Source: Flavobacterium sp. CF108 | GTDB taxonomy: Bacteria; Bacteroidota; Bacteroidia; Flavobacteriales; Flavobacteriaceae | Direction of reading: 5' to 3' | DNA length: 64,000 nt | NCBI RefSeq assembly: GCF_900129795.1 | Contig: NZ_FQWW01000007.1 | Coordinates: 248,001 to 312,000, forward strand | Shown: positions 1 through 9,942 of the stretch, in pieces | Position numbering within the stretch: the first letter of the stretch is position 1 | Layout of the letters: every line of letters begins with the position of its first letter | Notes under the pieces: generated by a model | What the model was told of the DNA's origin: nothing | Database searches by the model: none | What the model saw: only the letters and a program-made list of their open reading frames with translations | Program-made: the position numbers and the translations under genes

Positions 1-1779
1 GCCAGTTAGTTTTTCCTTTAAAGCGGTTGAATCAAAATTACTAAGTCCGGAAGATCTTGCTAGGGTAGTTGCAATTTCGGCAGAAGCTAAATCTTCCTGT
101 TTTACTAAAGATTTACCTCCTTTGCCAAAAGCGGTAAAAAGGACCTGATCTGGAGAATAATTTGTTGGAAGAATGATTATTTTAGCTCCATTCTCCAGTA
201 TATATCCTTTTGCATCGGCTAGCTCAGGGACGTTGAAATTTTCTTTAATTTTAACTGGCTTTAGCTCTTTTTGTATTAAAGGATCGTTATTGACCTCTTT
301 TTTATAAGGGGCTAAAGGCATCGTTTCTACCTTTTTCATCACATCGATAACGGCTTGTTTTGTAGGGAACTCATTTTTTTCTTTGTCAGAACCCGTAACT
401 AAAACTACCTGATTAGTGTTTTGTTGTATGGTTTTTAGGTAGTTGTTTAATTCTTCTAATGATAATTTTTTTATAATTCCCACTACAAGATTATAATCAT
501 CCTCAGGGCTAAGAAAAGGTTTTGCCTTTAAAAAGTACCCCGTTAGTTTATCGGCCCAGCTATCGCTGTCTACCTTGTCTTTATTTTTAAGAAAGTCATC
601 ATAAGAACTTATAAAATCTTTTTTAATACGGTCTAATTCTGCCGGAACTGCACCGTATCTTTTCAAACGTTCCGCTTCGGTATAGACCTCTTCAAAAGAC
701 TCTAACAGCCGGTCTTTTTGAGCTGTAGCCGAGAGGTTGAAAGAGGTGTTTAATCTTGAAATCGGCTCAAAATAAGCTTTTAGATTCAGGCTTGATTTTT
801 GATTTTTCAACAATAGTTCTTTTAGACGGCTGTTAAGTATACTGGTATAAAAAGAGTTCATTACATTTTTTCGGGTAAGGGCTGAATCTTTAACCATTGG
901 CTCATCGAGCACATATTGTAATGTGATTTGTGTATTTACGGCTTCTTTATCGCTTGCAGTTCCAAAATACAATTCATCATGTTTAGGGATATCGTAGTAC
1001 TTGCGCGGCGTTGCTTTTTTTACCAAAGGTATATTCGAGAATATGGTTTTAACCCTTTCCTCCATAGCTTTAACGTCAATATCTCCCACTATAATTACGG
1101 CCTGTAAATCAGGTCTGTACCATTTTTTATAGTAGTTTCTAAGTTCTGGATATTTGAAATTATTAATGATATTCAAATCACCAATAACATCTCGTTTACT
1201 GTATTTTGATCCTTTGTATAAGATTTGGTCCGTTTGGTTTTTTAAACGAAAACCGCTGGTTCTTCTTGTTCTCCATTCTTCCGTGATGACACCTCTTTCG
1301 GCATCAATTTCTTCGTTGTTAAGCGAAAGAGAGCCAGACCAATCGTGCAATACCCAAAGTGTAGAATCAATGAGTTTTTCATTGTTTACCGGAACACCAC
1401 TGATATTATAAACGGTTTCATCCTGGGCGGTATAGGCGTTGATGTCTTTTCCAAAACTCACTCCATTTTTTTCCAGCATTTTAATGATTCCTTTACCTTT
1501 AAAATGTTCTGTTCCGTTAAAGGCCATATGTTCGAGAAAATGAGCAAGTCCATTTTGGTTGTCTTCTTCTAATATGGCTCCCACATTTTGAACAAAATAA
1601 AAACTCGCCCTGTCCTTTGGCTCCTCGTTATGGAGAATGTAATACGTTAATCCATTTTTAAGTTTGCCTGTAGTAACATTTTTATCTAAAGCAATGGTAG
1701 TTTTGAACTGAGAAAACATAACGTGACAAGATAAAATCAGCATCGCGTTTATGATTTGCTTTTTGTGTGTATTATACAT
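1..1779 (-). CDS. M16 family zinc metallopeptidase (partial, runs off left edge)
   Basis: Reading the minus strand from an ATG at 1779 gives an uninterrupted 593-codon frame to the window edge, so the C-terminus is missing. The first 23 or so residues look like a signal peptide ending in FSQ, which places the protein in the periplasm or envelope. The inverted zinc motif HxxEH of M16 peptidases (pitrilysin/PqqL type) is at H80-F-L-E83-H84, in the context GLAHFLEHMAFNG. A downstream acidic stretch (EEIDAERGVITEEW) fits the third zinc ligand region. Family members of this type are usually about 900 residues with two tandem M16 repeats; the second repeat begins before the edge. It is 14 bp downstream of the GldFG-like gene, so probably the last visible gene of the sigma/FecR/SusCD/ABC operon. 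Degradation of imported or exported peptides is inferred from context. Confidence 0.9.
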   Translation of the reverse strand, partial: MYNTHKKQIINAMLILSCHVMFSQFKTTIALDKNVTTGKLKNGLTYYILHNEEPKDRASFYFVQNVGAILEEDNQNGLAHFLEHMAFNGTEHFKGKGIIKMLEKNGVSFGKDINAYTAQDETVYNISGVPVNNEKLIDSTLWVLHDWSGSLSLNNEEIDAERGVITEEWRTRRTSGFRLKNQTDQILYKGSKYSKRDVIGDLNIINNFKYPELRNYYKKWYRPDLQAVIIVGDIDVKAMEERVKTIFSNIPLVKKATPRKYYDIPKHDELYFGTASDKEAVNTQITLQYVLDEPMVKDSALTRKNVMNSFYTSILNSRLKELLLKNQKSSLNLKAYFEPISRLNTSFNLSATAQKDRLLESFEEVYTEAERLKRYGAVPAELDRIKKDFISSYDDFLKNKDKVDSDSWADKLTGYFLKAKPFLSPEDDYNLVVGIIKKLSLEELNNYLKTIQQNTNQVVLVTGSDKEKNEFPTKQAVIDVMKKVETMPLAPYKKEVNNDPLIQKELKPVKIKENFNVPELADAKGYILENGAKIIILPTNYSPDQVLFTAFGKGGKSLVKQEDLASAEIATTLARSSGLSNFDSTALKEKLTG

Positions 1780-1793
1780 GTTTGGTGTATTTG

Positions 1794-4055
1794 TTATCTT
1801 CTGTTTCTTCTAATGAGTATAAAAGCTCCACTTAGGATGATCAGTAAAGGAAAAACTCCAATGAATATAATTTTACTGATAAAAACCTGATTTGCGCTTA
1901 CTGTTATAATGTTGTCTACACTTTTGGGACGTGTTGTATCAATTGGAAACTCGTAGTTGCTGAACCATCTAAAAATGTCGGTAACAAACTGAAAGGTACC
2001 AGAACCGCCACGGCTGAGTTCAGCATTACCCATTAAATCAGCGTCCCCTGAAAGGATTATTTTCTGCGTTTTTCCATTTATATTTCTTGTGAGTGCAGCT
2101 ATAAGTGGGACTCCGGATAAAGAGGGCTCTTTTTTGAGCTCCTCAGGTATGGTATTAATACCCAATGGCGCTTCCCAGGCAGGTAAATTATTGGTTTGTA
2201 GTAATGTTGTTACTTTAAAATTGGTTTTGGAATCGATTTTAATTCCACTGACACCTAGAAGCGGAATCGGATTATCATTTTTATTTAATTTTATGATACT
2301 TGTATCGATGGCTTTTGCCATTTGAGTTACCAAATAATCAGGAGCATTGTCTGCACTTTGCTGTACTATGGATTGTTTGGTAAAGCTGACGCCTAATTTT
2401 TGCGTGATCTTTGCCAAAGCACTGTTGGTCTCAGGTTCTGCCAGAATCATTATGTTTTTTCCCTGATCAATATAGTTGTTGATGCGATTAATTGCTCCTT
2501 GGCTGAACTCAGTTTTTGGGTCAGCGATAATTAAAATAGAGGTCTCTCCAGGAATATTCTGGGCATTGATATCCATTGAAGAAACATCAAATCCCTGATT
2601 GATTAAAGAATATCGGAACGATATTTCATTAAAGCCTGTCTTATAGTTTTTATCCCCTTTTTTATCTATGCTGCGTTCCATATTTCCTGTGGCAAACACA
2701 ATTTGTACAGGAGAAATAACAAGGCGTTTTAATGAGGCAGAAATTTCTTTTTCCATTGGTATTTTAAACATATCGTCAAAAATCCTCAGGAATGTCTTCT
2801 TACCATTATACTCAACGGTTCTCACTACTCTGTTTTGTTCCGGTTTTAAATTGATTATTTTGCTGATTTCTGCCGGTGTATATAACTTTTTTAGCTTTAG
2901 GTCTTGTGTTTCCACCATTTTCTGAGCAAGCTGTTTGTCATTTAATCCCGGATTTTGATTGTATAGTTCTGTATTATTGGAAGTATCATAATAATACACA
3001 TAATCCATTTTAATTTGAGGCAGAAAACGAGAGTACTTCTCAAAGCTTGAAATATCCTGATTCTGTGAGACCGGAAGCCCTAAAAAATAGTTTACATCCA
3101 AGAGATTAACATAGGTAGTTATGGTGATTGGCCCTTCCATTTTTTTTACGACTTCAAGGCTGTTTTGTGTGAGTGTTCTACTTTTTGTATGGGTCATGTC
3201 ACAATAAAAAGACAGTGGAGCCCTTGAGGTTATATAGCCTAGTGCTAAGACAACACTTACCAGGGCCGTATATTTTAAAACACGTTTAGAAGTGGTCTGT
3301 GCATCTCTTCCGGTTTGCAGTTTATAAATGCTGAGTCCAATGAAAAGACTGCTTACTAAAATAAAATAAAATACATCTTTGCTTATGATAAGTCCTTCGA
3401 TCATTTCGTTAGCACGACCGGCAATAGAAAGGAAATAAGTAATATCCTTTACATAATCGACACCCTGCCATAAGGTTCCAATGAAATTTAAACCAGCCAA
3501 AACAACCAAAGTGCTGATTGCAGCTACGACTTGATAGGAGGTAAGACAAGACATGAAAAGACCTATTGCGGCATAGGTACAAATTAATAAATACAATCCA
3601 ATAAGGCCCGAGAGGACAAATTTTATGTCTAAGTTGTCAATAGAGAAGTAGGCATAAAGCGCCAGAATGCCCAGAATACCCATAAACAAAAGACAATAAC
3701 TGGCAATGGCCAGAAACTTACCCAGTACAATATCCTTAATTTTTATAGGAGAGGAGAGTAAGAGTTTGATTGAACCACTGTTTATTTCTCGGCTTATGAG
3801 TCCCATTGTTAAAAGTGGAACATAGAGGTATAAATAATTTTGCATCTCAGTGTAGAGCCCACTAAAACCTGAAAAAACAGTCTGTGATAAATTCTCTAAG
3901 GTCATCCCCAATTTTTGGGCTTTTTCGAAACGTTCGATCGAATCGAAGAATTTCCAACTCGACTGGATGGAAAAAATAACTAAAACAACCCATGCAACTG
4001 GGGAGTAAAACATGGTGTTCAGTTCTGTTTTAGCTAATCTATATATTGTTTTCAT
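1794..4055 (-). CDS. ABC-2 permease fused to GldG-like domain (GldFG-type)
   Basis: This 753-residue inner-membrane protein combines two parts that are separate in the gliding-motility ABC transporter. Residues 1-260 or so are an ABC-2 permease with about six membrane segments (GldF-like, with the EINSGSIKLLLSSPI cytoplasmic loop typical of the family). Residues 280-725 are a large periplasmic GldG-type domain, closed by a last membrane helix near 730-748. The start overlaps the stop of the ATPase gene by 4 bp (ATGA), so the two are translationally coupled and form one transporter. Fused GldF-GldG proteins exist in Bacteroidota outside gliding loci. Because this copy sits behind SusC/SusD, it is more likely a locus-specific exporter or importer than the motility copy. 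The substrate is unknown. Confidence 0.85.
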   Translation of the reverse strand: MKTIYRLAKTELNTMFYSPVAWVVLVIFSIQSSWKFFDSIERFEKAQKLGMTLENLSQTVFSGFSGLYTEMQNYLYLYVPLLTMGLISREINSGSIKLLLSSPIKIKDIVLGKFLAIASYCLLFMGILGILALYAYFSIDNLDIKFVLSGLIGLYLLICTYAAIGLFMSCLTSYQVVAAISTLVVLAGLNFIGTLWQGVDYVKDITYFLSIAGRANEMIEGLIISKDVFYFILVSSLFIGLSIYKLQTGRDAQTTSKRVLKYTALVSVVLALGYITSRAPLSFYCDMTHTKSRTLTQNSLEVVKKMEGPITITTYVNLLDVNYFLGLPVSQNQDISSFEKYSRFLPQIKMDYVYYYDTSNNTELYNQNPGLNDKQLAQKMVETQDLKLKKLYTPAEISKIINLKPEQNRVVRTVEYNGKKTFLRIFDDMFKIPMEKEISASLKRLVISPVQIVFATGNMERSIDKKGDKNYKTGFNEISFRYSLINQGFDVSSMDINAQNIPGETSILIIADPKTEFSQGAINRINNYIDQGKNIMILAEPETNSALAKITQKLGVSFTKQSIVQQSADNAPDYLVTQMAKAIDTSIIKLNKNDNPIPLLGVSGIKIDSKTNFKVTTLLQTNNLPAWEAPLGINTIPEELKKEPSLSGVPLIAALTRNINGKTQKIILSGDADLMGNAELSRGGSGTFQFVTDIFRWFSNYEFPIDTTRPKSVDNIITVSANQVFISKIIFIGVFPLLIILSGAFILIRRNRR

Positions 4056-5008
4056 TTATTTTTTTTTAGAATAGAATTTTTAGAAGGTGCTTTTTTAGAT
4101 AATTGTGCAAAAATTTCATCCAGAGATACTTTTTCGAATTGAATTTCACGCAGCTTCCAGTTATTATAAACACTAAGGGCTACTATTTTTTCAGCAATTT
4201 CCTGTGTACCGGTAAAGGTGATCTGTACTTTATTTGAAGTAAGAAAAACAGCATTTGTAACTTCAGGTATATCTCTTATTGTTCTAATTTGGGGAGGGGC
4301 TTCAAATCTTACCGTTAGTGTATTTGCCTCAATATAATTATTGAAAGCCTCAAGGGTATCGGCAAAAACCATATGTCCATTTTCAATCATTCTGATATCC
4401 TGGCACGTAGCCTGAACCTCAGAGAGAATATGCGAGGAGAATATTACGGCTTTATCTTTAGAGATTTTTTTAATTAAGTTTCGAACTTCTAATATCTGAT
4501 TGGGATCCAATCCGTTGGTTGGCTCATCGAGTACAACTAGTTTTGGTTCGTGAATAATTGCCTGGGCAATACCTACACGTTGTCTGTAACCTCCTGAGAG
4601 GTTTCGAATCAAACGGTTACTAAAATGCGCGATTCCACATTGCTCTTTTGCTTTTTCAGCGGCATACTTTAGATTTTCGTTTTTTACAAGACGTAATTGG
4701 GCACAGTGAATTAAATACTCATTTACAGTTAAATCCAGATGTAAAGGCGGTGTTTGCGGTAAAAAACCAATAAGTTTTTTAGCCTCTACCGGATTTTCCT
4801 TTAAATTAATTCCATCGATAAAAATATTGCCTTTGGTCTGGTTTAAAACCCCACACAGAATATTCATCGTTGTTGATTTTCCTGCTCCATTTGATCCCAA
4901 TAATCCTAATATTCTATTTTCTTTGATTTCAAAACTTATATTTTGTATTGCCCAATCCTTGCTGTATTGATGTGACAAATCCTCAACTCTTACAATTGTT
5001 GTTTCCAT
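4052..5008 (-). CDS. ABC transporter ATP-binding protein (GldA/CcmA-like)
   Basis: ATPase partner of the following GldFG-like permease. The sequence shows a Walker A (LGSNGAGKST), an ABC signature (LSGGYRQRVG), a Walker B followed by the catalytic Glu (LVVLDEPTNGLDP) and an H-loop (SSHIL), with a C-terminal extension typical of ABC-2 export ATPases. The frame is open to 5053, but that upstream ATG lies inside a strong hairpin. The ATG at 5008 (METTIVRVEDLS) directly precedes the conserved first strand, so I place the start there. It follows SusD by 63 bp that contain the hairpin and overlaps the permease by 4 bp. Confidence 0.9.
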   Translation of the reverse strand: METTIVRVEDLSHQYSKDWAIQNISFEIKENRILGLLGSNGAGKSTTMNILCGVLNQTKGNIFIDGINLKENPVEAKKLIGFLPQTPPLHLDLTVNEYLIHCAQLRLVKNENLKYAAEKAKEQCGIAHFSNRLIRNLSGGYRQRVGIAQAIIHEPKLVVLDEPTNGLDPNQILEVRNLIKKISKDKAVIFSSHILSEVQATCQDIRMIENGHMVFADTLEAFNNYIEANTLTVRFEAPPQIRTIRDIPEVTNAVFLTSNKVQITFTGTQEIAEKIVALSVYNNWKLREIQFEKVSLDEIFAQLSKKAPSKNSILKKNK

Positions 5009-5025
5009 AGTGAATTTTAAAACCT

Positions 5026-5058
5026 CAAGAATGTTTTTTCGGTGAAAAAACATTCTTG
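5026..5058 (-). promoter_or_regulatory. Intra-operon hairpin between SusD and the ABC ATPase
   Basis: A perfect inverted repeat of 15 nt per arm (5026-5040 and 5044-5058) around a 3-nt loop lies between the SusD stop and the ATPase start. On the minus-strand transcript it is followed by GAGG and a short U run, so it is terminator-like but not a strong canonical terminator. Likely roles are partial termination or 3'-end stabilisation of the susCD part of the mRNA, so that outer-membrane components are made in excess over the ABC genes. The structure is seen directly; the role is inferred. Confidence 0.6.
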
Positions 5059-5071
5059 GGTTATTTTTTAT

Positions 5072-6439
5072 TTAGTATCCTGTATTTTGGCGCAAAAAGG
5101 GATTAGAACGAATAGCAGCATCTGGTATAGGGTACAGACTGTCTGTGGCACTCCATACTTTGCCTGGTACTGTTCCAAGTACTTGATCTATTGTTCCGGT
5201 TCTTTTAAGATCCAGCCATCTATGGCCAAACTCAGCAAAAAGCTCACGTTGTCTCTCAGTGGCAATTAAGGCTAACAATTGATCTGGGTTTGCCTGGGTA
5301 GTTGAAGGTAATAAAGCCCTGTTGCGGATTGCATTGATATCTTGTTGGGCTCCGATAATATCATTTAATTTTACTCTGGCTTCTGCTCTTATCAGGTAAA
5401 GCTCTGCTAAACGCAGGACTGTTGATCGTTCTACCGGGGCTGAATCATAAGCATTTTTGTATTTTCTAGGGGCTAAATAAGTATTTCCATCTTCGGCCTC
5501 CACACTCATGGTCCAGTTGTCTTTTCTGGCATCACCTTCTTCAAACATGGTATTTCCGTTTCTTAGTAAATAGGTTCCTGCATCTGTAAAGAGAGCACTT
5601 CCTTCATAAGAATATTCCACATTGAAATAAGGTATTTGCCATATAGCCTCATCATTATCGGCAACAAAGGGACTATTAGTATCTGTTAATCCGGTAATCA
5701 TTTTATAGGTTCCGCTCTGGTTAATAACCGCTGAGGCATTAGTTGCGGCATCACTCCATTTACCCAGATAAAGATTTACTCTGGCCAGTAAAGTTTCTGC
5801 AGCCCATTTGGTAGCTCTGATTCTTTGGGATTTATAATTGTCATAATCTGTAGGAAGGTCAGCAGAGGCCTCTGTCAAATCCGTTACAATCTGATTGTAA
5901 ACCTCAGTTTGAATCGTGCGTGGAGCCAGTGCAGTTTGATCTACATTTGTAGTTAAAATTAAAGGAACATCTCCCCATAAATTAGTTAGATAAAAATGGC
6001 AGTAGGCTCTTAGGAATTTACCCTCTGCAATCCACTGCTTGCTTTTAACAGCGCTGAGTGTTTTACTCTGGCTTACTCCTTCAATAACACTATTGGCATT
6101 GTAGATGGTTTTGTAAAAACTGCCCCACATGGTATTTATGTTCCCGTCTTCTGTTGGGATTTGGTTTGTGGTGTAGACTTCGGATAGAAGTGAACTAGGG
6201 AGTAGTTCATCTGAGGTTTGCCCCAGAACAGTATGTAAAGAGGCATAATAGGTGTCGGTTACCATACTTTGATAAATTCCATTTACAGCAGCTTCAGCCG
6301 TAGGATCAGAAGCGTATACAGTTGAGGAAGATAATTCGTTACTAGGAAGGTCAACATCAAGCATAGAATCACAGCTTGTAAGTCCGACCAAAAGTAAAAA
6401 CGACAAGATATATTTATACGTTATATAATTATTTTTCAT
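5072..6439 (-). CDS. RagB/SusD family outer-membrane lipoprotein
   Basis: Surface lipoprotein that binds substrate and caps the SusC channel. The 455-residue protein starts with a lipoprotein signal (lipobox LTSC, Cys at residue 23) followed by DSMLD, as in many SusD proteins. The C-terminal part shows the usual family features, including LRLAELYLIRAEARVKLND and QRELFAEFGHRWLDLKRTG. It begins 12 bp after the SusC stop, the standard pairing. The ligand cannot be read from sequence. No glycoside hydrolase is nearby, which argues against a polysaccharide locus; the M16 peptidase in the same run favours a peptide ligand (inference). Confidence 0.95.
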   Translation of the reverse strand: MKNNYITYKYILSFLLLVGLTSCDSMLDVDLPSNELSSSTVYASDPTAEAAVNGIYQSMVTDTYYASLHTVLGQTSDELLPSSLLSEVYTTNQIPTEDGNINTMWGSFYKTIYNANSVIEGVSQSKTLSAVKSKQWIAEGKFLRAYCHFYLTNLWGDVPLILTTNVDQTALAPRTIQTEVYNQIVTDLTEASADLPTDYDNYKSQRIRATKWAAETLLARVNLYLGKWSDAATNASAVINQSGTYKMITGLTDTNSPFVADNDEAIWQIPYFNVEYSYEGSALFTDAGTYLLRNGNTMFEEGDARKDNWTMSVEAEDGNTYLAPRKYKNAYDSAPVERSTVLRLAELYLIRAEARVKLNDIIGAQQDINAIRNRALLPSTTQANPDQLLALIATERQRELFAEFGHRWLDLKRTGTIDQVLGTVPGKVWSATDSLYPIPDAAIRSNPFLRQNTGY

Positions 6440-6451
6440 GTTTTTTTAGAT

Positions 6452-9400
6452 TTAAAATGTAAACTGAGTTCCAAGGGTTATTGTGCGCATTGGAGGTAAA
6501 ACGATACCTTGAGTTTCCGGGTCAAAACCTTTATATTTTGTAAAAGTCACTAAGTTTTGTCCTTGCAGGGAAAGTCGGATGTTTTGGATGAAATTTTGAG
6601 TAGTTTGATCCAGAGGAATGGTATACGAGGCGCTTACATTTTTTAATTTGATATAAGAAGCATCTACAATAGTCGCATTTGATCCGGCATAGTTTGCAAA
6701 ACTTGGAAGGTAGTTTGACTGCAGGGTATGCCCCTGGGCCAAGTACTCATTATACTCATCCACCTGATAATTGGCAATACCATATGGATATCCTGGCTGT
6801 AAAGCAGTAAATGACATTAGGTTTCTGCCGTTTTGTTTTACAAATTGGAATAAAAAGTCCAAAGAGAATGCTTTATAACTGATTGAGTTTTGTAATCCGC
6901 CATAGTATTTAGGATAGGAGGCTCCAAAATATTGGCGATCGCCTTTTCCTGTCTGAGCAAAACCCGAAGAGATTCTTCCATCACCATTAGCATCTGTAAA
7001 TTGTGAAACGCCATTGGCATTAACCCCGGTGTAATTGTATAAATAGATACTGCTTAGTGGATTTCCGACAACATAGGTAGTGTAATAACTTGAGTTTTCA
7101 ATGTTATTAAATGACAGTAGTTTATTGGAATTGGTTGAAATATTAAAAGAAGTACTCCAGTTTAGGTTTTTAGTGTGAACATTGGTTGTATTTAGGGTAA
7201 ATTCCCATCCTTTGTTTTCAACTTCCGCTGCTAAATTTGCCTGATAAGAAGTAAATCCTGCCTGTGGGCTAAGGGTTGCATTGACCAACTGATTTCCGGA
7301 TAAATTTCTATAGTAGGCAGCACTAAAGGAAATACGATCGTTTAAAAAACCAAAATCTAATGCGGCTTCAAATTTCTTTGTTACTTCCCATTGATAGTTT
7401 GGGTTAGCAATTCTAGTTGCCCCCATAGATGCATTTCCAACCCCGTAGGTACTTGTTGAATAGGTATTAGCGTAACCGTAATCTCCTATGGCATCACTTC
7501 CGACTTCTCCGTAACTTGAGCGAAGCTTACCAAAACTAAGCCAAGAATTTCCTTTTAAAAAATCTTCTTCTGTAAAGACCCAAGCAGCACCTACTGAACC
7601 AAAATTTCCATAGCGGTTGTTGGCTCCAAAACGTGATGAACCATCTCTTCTGAAATTGACATTAAGAATGTACTTGTTTAAAATATTATAATTTACCCTG
7701 CTAAAAATAGAGGCATATTTATATTCAGAAGAACCATTATAAGCAGTAACATTAGTTGCTGTACCCATAATACCAATCAGGTTGTCTGAGCTATATCCCG
7801 AGGAGCTTACATAAGAAGGCATTTCGGATTTTCTATTTTGCCAAGAACCACCAACTAAAGCGGTAAGATTACCTTTCCATAAGGCAGTGGTATAGTTTAA
7901 TTGAGGATCGATGGTGAAGTTATTGGTATTGTTGGTGGAAACCGTATAGCTTCTGGAGAAGTCAAGATCAATACCAAAGTTTTCATAATAGGCATGATTC
8001 ATTCCTGAGGCTGGTAAAATTTGTTTGGATATCATTTGCGCTCTTCCGTATCCAAGATCGGTTTTAAAAGAGAAGCCTTTGGCTATTTGATATTGAATAC
8101 TAAAACTGGTAATTAAATTATTGCCTTTGTCTTCTACACTTCTGGTCAAAGCACCTATAGGGTTGATGTCTGTAAAATAGGTAGGGGACCAATATAATGT
8201 TCCGTCTTCATTGTAAATGGGACGATTAGGAGCAGTGCTTACGGCATAATTGGTCATATCAAAGAACGGCAGCTTGTTTTGATCGGTTGAAAATATCACT
8301 GAGGCTCCTAGTTTTAGTTTTTTATTTAAGGTACTGTGGTTGATATTAAAGTTGGTAGAGAATTTATTATAACCAAAATCTCCGGGTAAAACGGTTGTTT
8401 CTTTGTGATAAGCAGCGCTTAAAAGAAAATTAGTAGTTTCACTTCCGCCCTTTAAACTTGCAGAGAAATCATTAAAGTTAGCAGCCCCACCAATTAGTTT
8501 TTCCTGCCAGTTGGTTTGAGCTGTTTGATCCCACTGAGTAAGAGCGATTCCATTGCTGAAATTACTAGGGCTGGCTTTACTATTAGTTAAGGCTGTACTT
8601 AACATATTGAGGTAGGTTGGTGTATCCAATGTTTTTATCTGATGGGCTACTTCTGATATTCCTGAATTGGTATTGATGGTAAAAACTGTTTTTCCTGATT
8701 CTCCCTTTTTGGTGGTAATAAGCACTACACCATTAGCACCTCTTGACCCATAGATTGCAGTAGCATCGGCATCTTTTAAGATTTCAATACTCTCGATATC
8801 ATTGGGATTTAAAATATTAAGAGGACTTGTAGATTTTTGAGCTCCTCTTATGATTTGATCCGATTGAACCTGCTCCTTTATATCATCCCCTATATATGGG
8901 ACACCGTCTACAACATAAAGAGGTAAATTATCTCCGGCAATAGAATTTCTTCCACGAATACTAATATTTATATTGCTTCCGGCATAACCTGAGGTCTGGG
9001 AAACAAATACTCCGGGAGTTCTTCCCTGAAGACTTTGCAGGATGTTGGTTATAGGCTGCTTTTCAATATCGCTTGAAGTAATTTTAGTTACAGATCCTGT
9101 AGAGGTTCTTTTGGTTGTTGTACCGTAACCGATGATCACAACTTCATCTAATTTGGCTAAATCAGACTGCAATTTGATTGTTATGCTTGTTTGATTTTCA
9201 ATTATTACTTCCTGGGTTTTGTATCCCAGATACGAGACTTTTAGCACATGTTTTCCAGAAGGCAGGTCCAGATAAAAGTGTCCATCGAAATCAGAAACCC
9301 CCTGTTTATTACTTCCAACAAGCAAAATAGACACACCAGGTAATGGATTTCCATTTTCATCTAAAATTTGTCCGGTGAGTGTTCGTTCATTCTCGGACAA

Positions 9401-9844
9401 ATTTTCTGCTTTTGATAATGCAGAGGATGAGTTGGTTTCTTGTTTTTTGTAGATCACAACATTCTTATCCACCTGTCTGTATGCCAGATTACTTCCCTGT
9501 AACACAGAGGTCAAGATTTCACTTACACTCCTGAAGCCTTTAGGGGTATTTATTTTAGGAAAATCTTTTATAAGTTGTGGCTGGTAAGCAAAGAGTAATC
9601 CGGTTTTTTTCTCAATGCTTTTAAAGAGCGTTTTTATATCCTGATTGTGAAGTTCCACATCAACGGATATAGTTTCGAGACTCTGGCCACTCATTTCATT
9701 GGCGAAAACCATATGGGTGCCACAGGTCAGTAAGAAAAGGTGGAATAAACTGATTCGCATGATCTTTAGAGTTTTCTTTGAAAGACTGAATAAAGAAGTT
9801 TTCTTTTCCCTTTCAAACGTGGTTGTTTTACAGCGTAATTTCAT
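6452..9844 (-). CDS. SusC/RagA family TonB-dependent receptor with STN signalling domain
   Basis: Outer-membrane TonB-dependent transporter of 1130 residues. Domains in order: a long basic N-terminus with signal peptide (cleavage near VFANEMSGQ); an STN domain at about 55-130 that can signal to a FecR anti-sigma factor; a carboxypeptidase-D-like regulatory domain at about 155-225 (LTGQILDENGNPLPGVSI); the plug with YGTTTKRTSTGS and the family-typical SLQGRTPGV and YVVDGVPY motifs; then a beta barrel ending in aromatic FTF. The STN domain together with the upstream FecR and ECF sigma genes indicates induction by its own ligand through trans-envelope signalling. FecR lies 98 bp upstream, SusD 12 bp downstream. 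Confidence 0.95.
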   Translation of the reverse strand: MKLRCKTTTFEREKKTSLFSLSKKTLKIMRISLFHLFLLTCGTHMVFANEMSGQSLETISVDVELHNQDIKTLFKSIEKKTGLLFAYQPQLIKDFPKINTPKGFRSVSEILTSVLQGSNLAYRQVDKNVVIYKKQETNSSSALSKAENLSENERTLTGQILDENGNPLPGVSILLVGSNKQGVSDFDGHFYLDLPSGKHVLKVSYLGYKTQEVIIENQTSITIKLQSDLAKLDEVVIIGYGTTTKRTSTGSVTKITSSDIEKQPITNILQSLQGRTPGVFVSQTSGYAGSNINISIRGRNSIAGDNLPLYVVDGVPYIGDDIKEQVQSDQIIRGAQKSTSPLNILNPNDIESIEILKDADATAIYGSRGANGVVLITTKKGESGKTVFTINTNSGISEVAHQIKTLDTPTYLNMLSTALTNSKASPSNFSNGIALTQWDQTAQTNWQEKLIGGAANFNDFSASLKGGSETTNFLLSAAYHKETTVLPGDFGYNKFSTNFNINHSTLNKKLKLGASVIFSTDQNKLPFFDMTNYAVSTAPNRPIYNEDGTLYWSPTYFTDINPIGALTRSVEDKGNNLITSFSIQYQIAKGFSFKTDLGYGRAQMISKQILPASGMNHAYYENFGIDLDFSRSYTVSTNNTNNFTIDPQLNYTTALWKGNLTALVGGSWQNRKSEMPSYVSSSGYSSDNLIGIMGTATNVTAYNGSSEYKYASIFSRVNYNILNKYILNVNFRRDGSSRFGANNRYGNFGSVGAAWVFTEEDFLKGNSWLSFGKLRSSYGEVGSDAIGDYGYANTYSTSTYGVGNASMGATRIANPNYQWEVTKKFEAALDFGFLNDRISFSAAYYRNLSGNQLVNATLSPQAGFTSYQANLAAEVENKGWEFTLNTTNVHTKNLNWSTSFNISTNSNKLLSFNNIENSSYYTTYVVGNPLSSIYLYNYTGVNANGVSQFTDANGDGRISSGFAQTGKGDRQYFGASYPKYYGGLQNSISYKAFSLDFLFQFVKQNGRNLMSFTALQPGYPYGIANYQVDEYNEYLAQGHTLQSNYLPSFANYAGSNATIVDASYIKLKNVSASYTIPLDQTTQNFIQNIRLSLQGQNLVTFTKYKGFDPETQGIVLPPMRTITLGTQFTF

Positions 9845-9893
9845 AAATTTGCATGTTTTTTAATGGTTACTAGGATTAATTATTAAGATTCAC

Positions 9894-9921
9894 TGCCATC
9901 TGGTGTCGGAGCCAGGTGGCA
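9894..9921. promoter_or_regulatory. Hairpin between FecR and SusC
   Basis: Inverted repeat with 10-nt arms (9894-9903, 9912-9921; one G-U wobble) and an 8-nt loop in the 98-bp gap between the FecR stop and the SusC start. A run of seven T follows it only on the plus strand, so for the minus-strand operon it is not a canonical terminator. It may be an mRNA-processing or attenuation element that lets SusC be made at a different level from FecR. Function is inferred. Confidence 0.45.
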
Positions 9922-9942
9922 ATTTTTTTGGTATTCGTTTTT

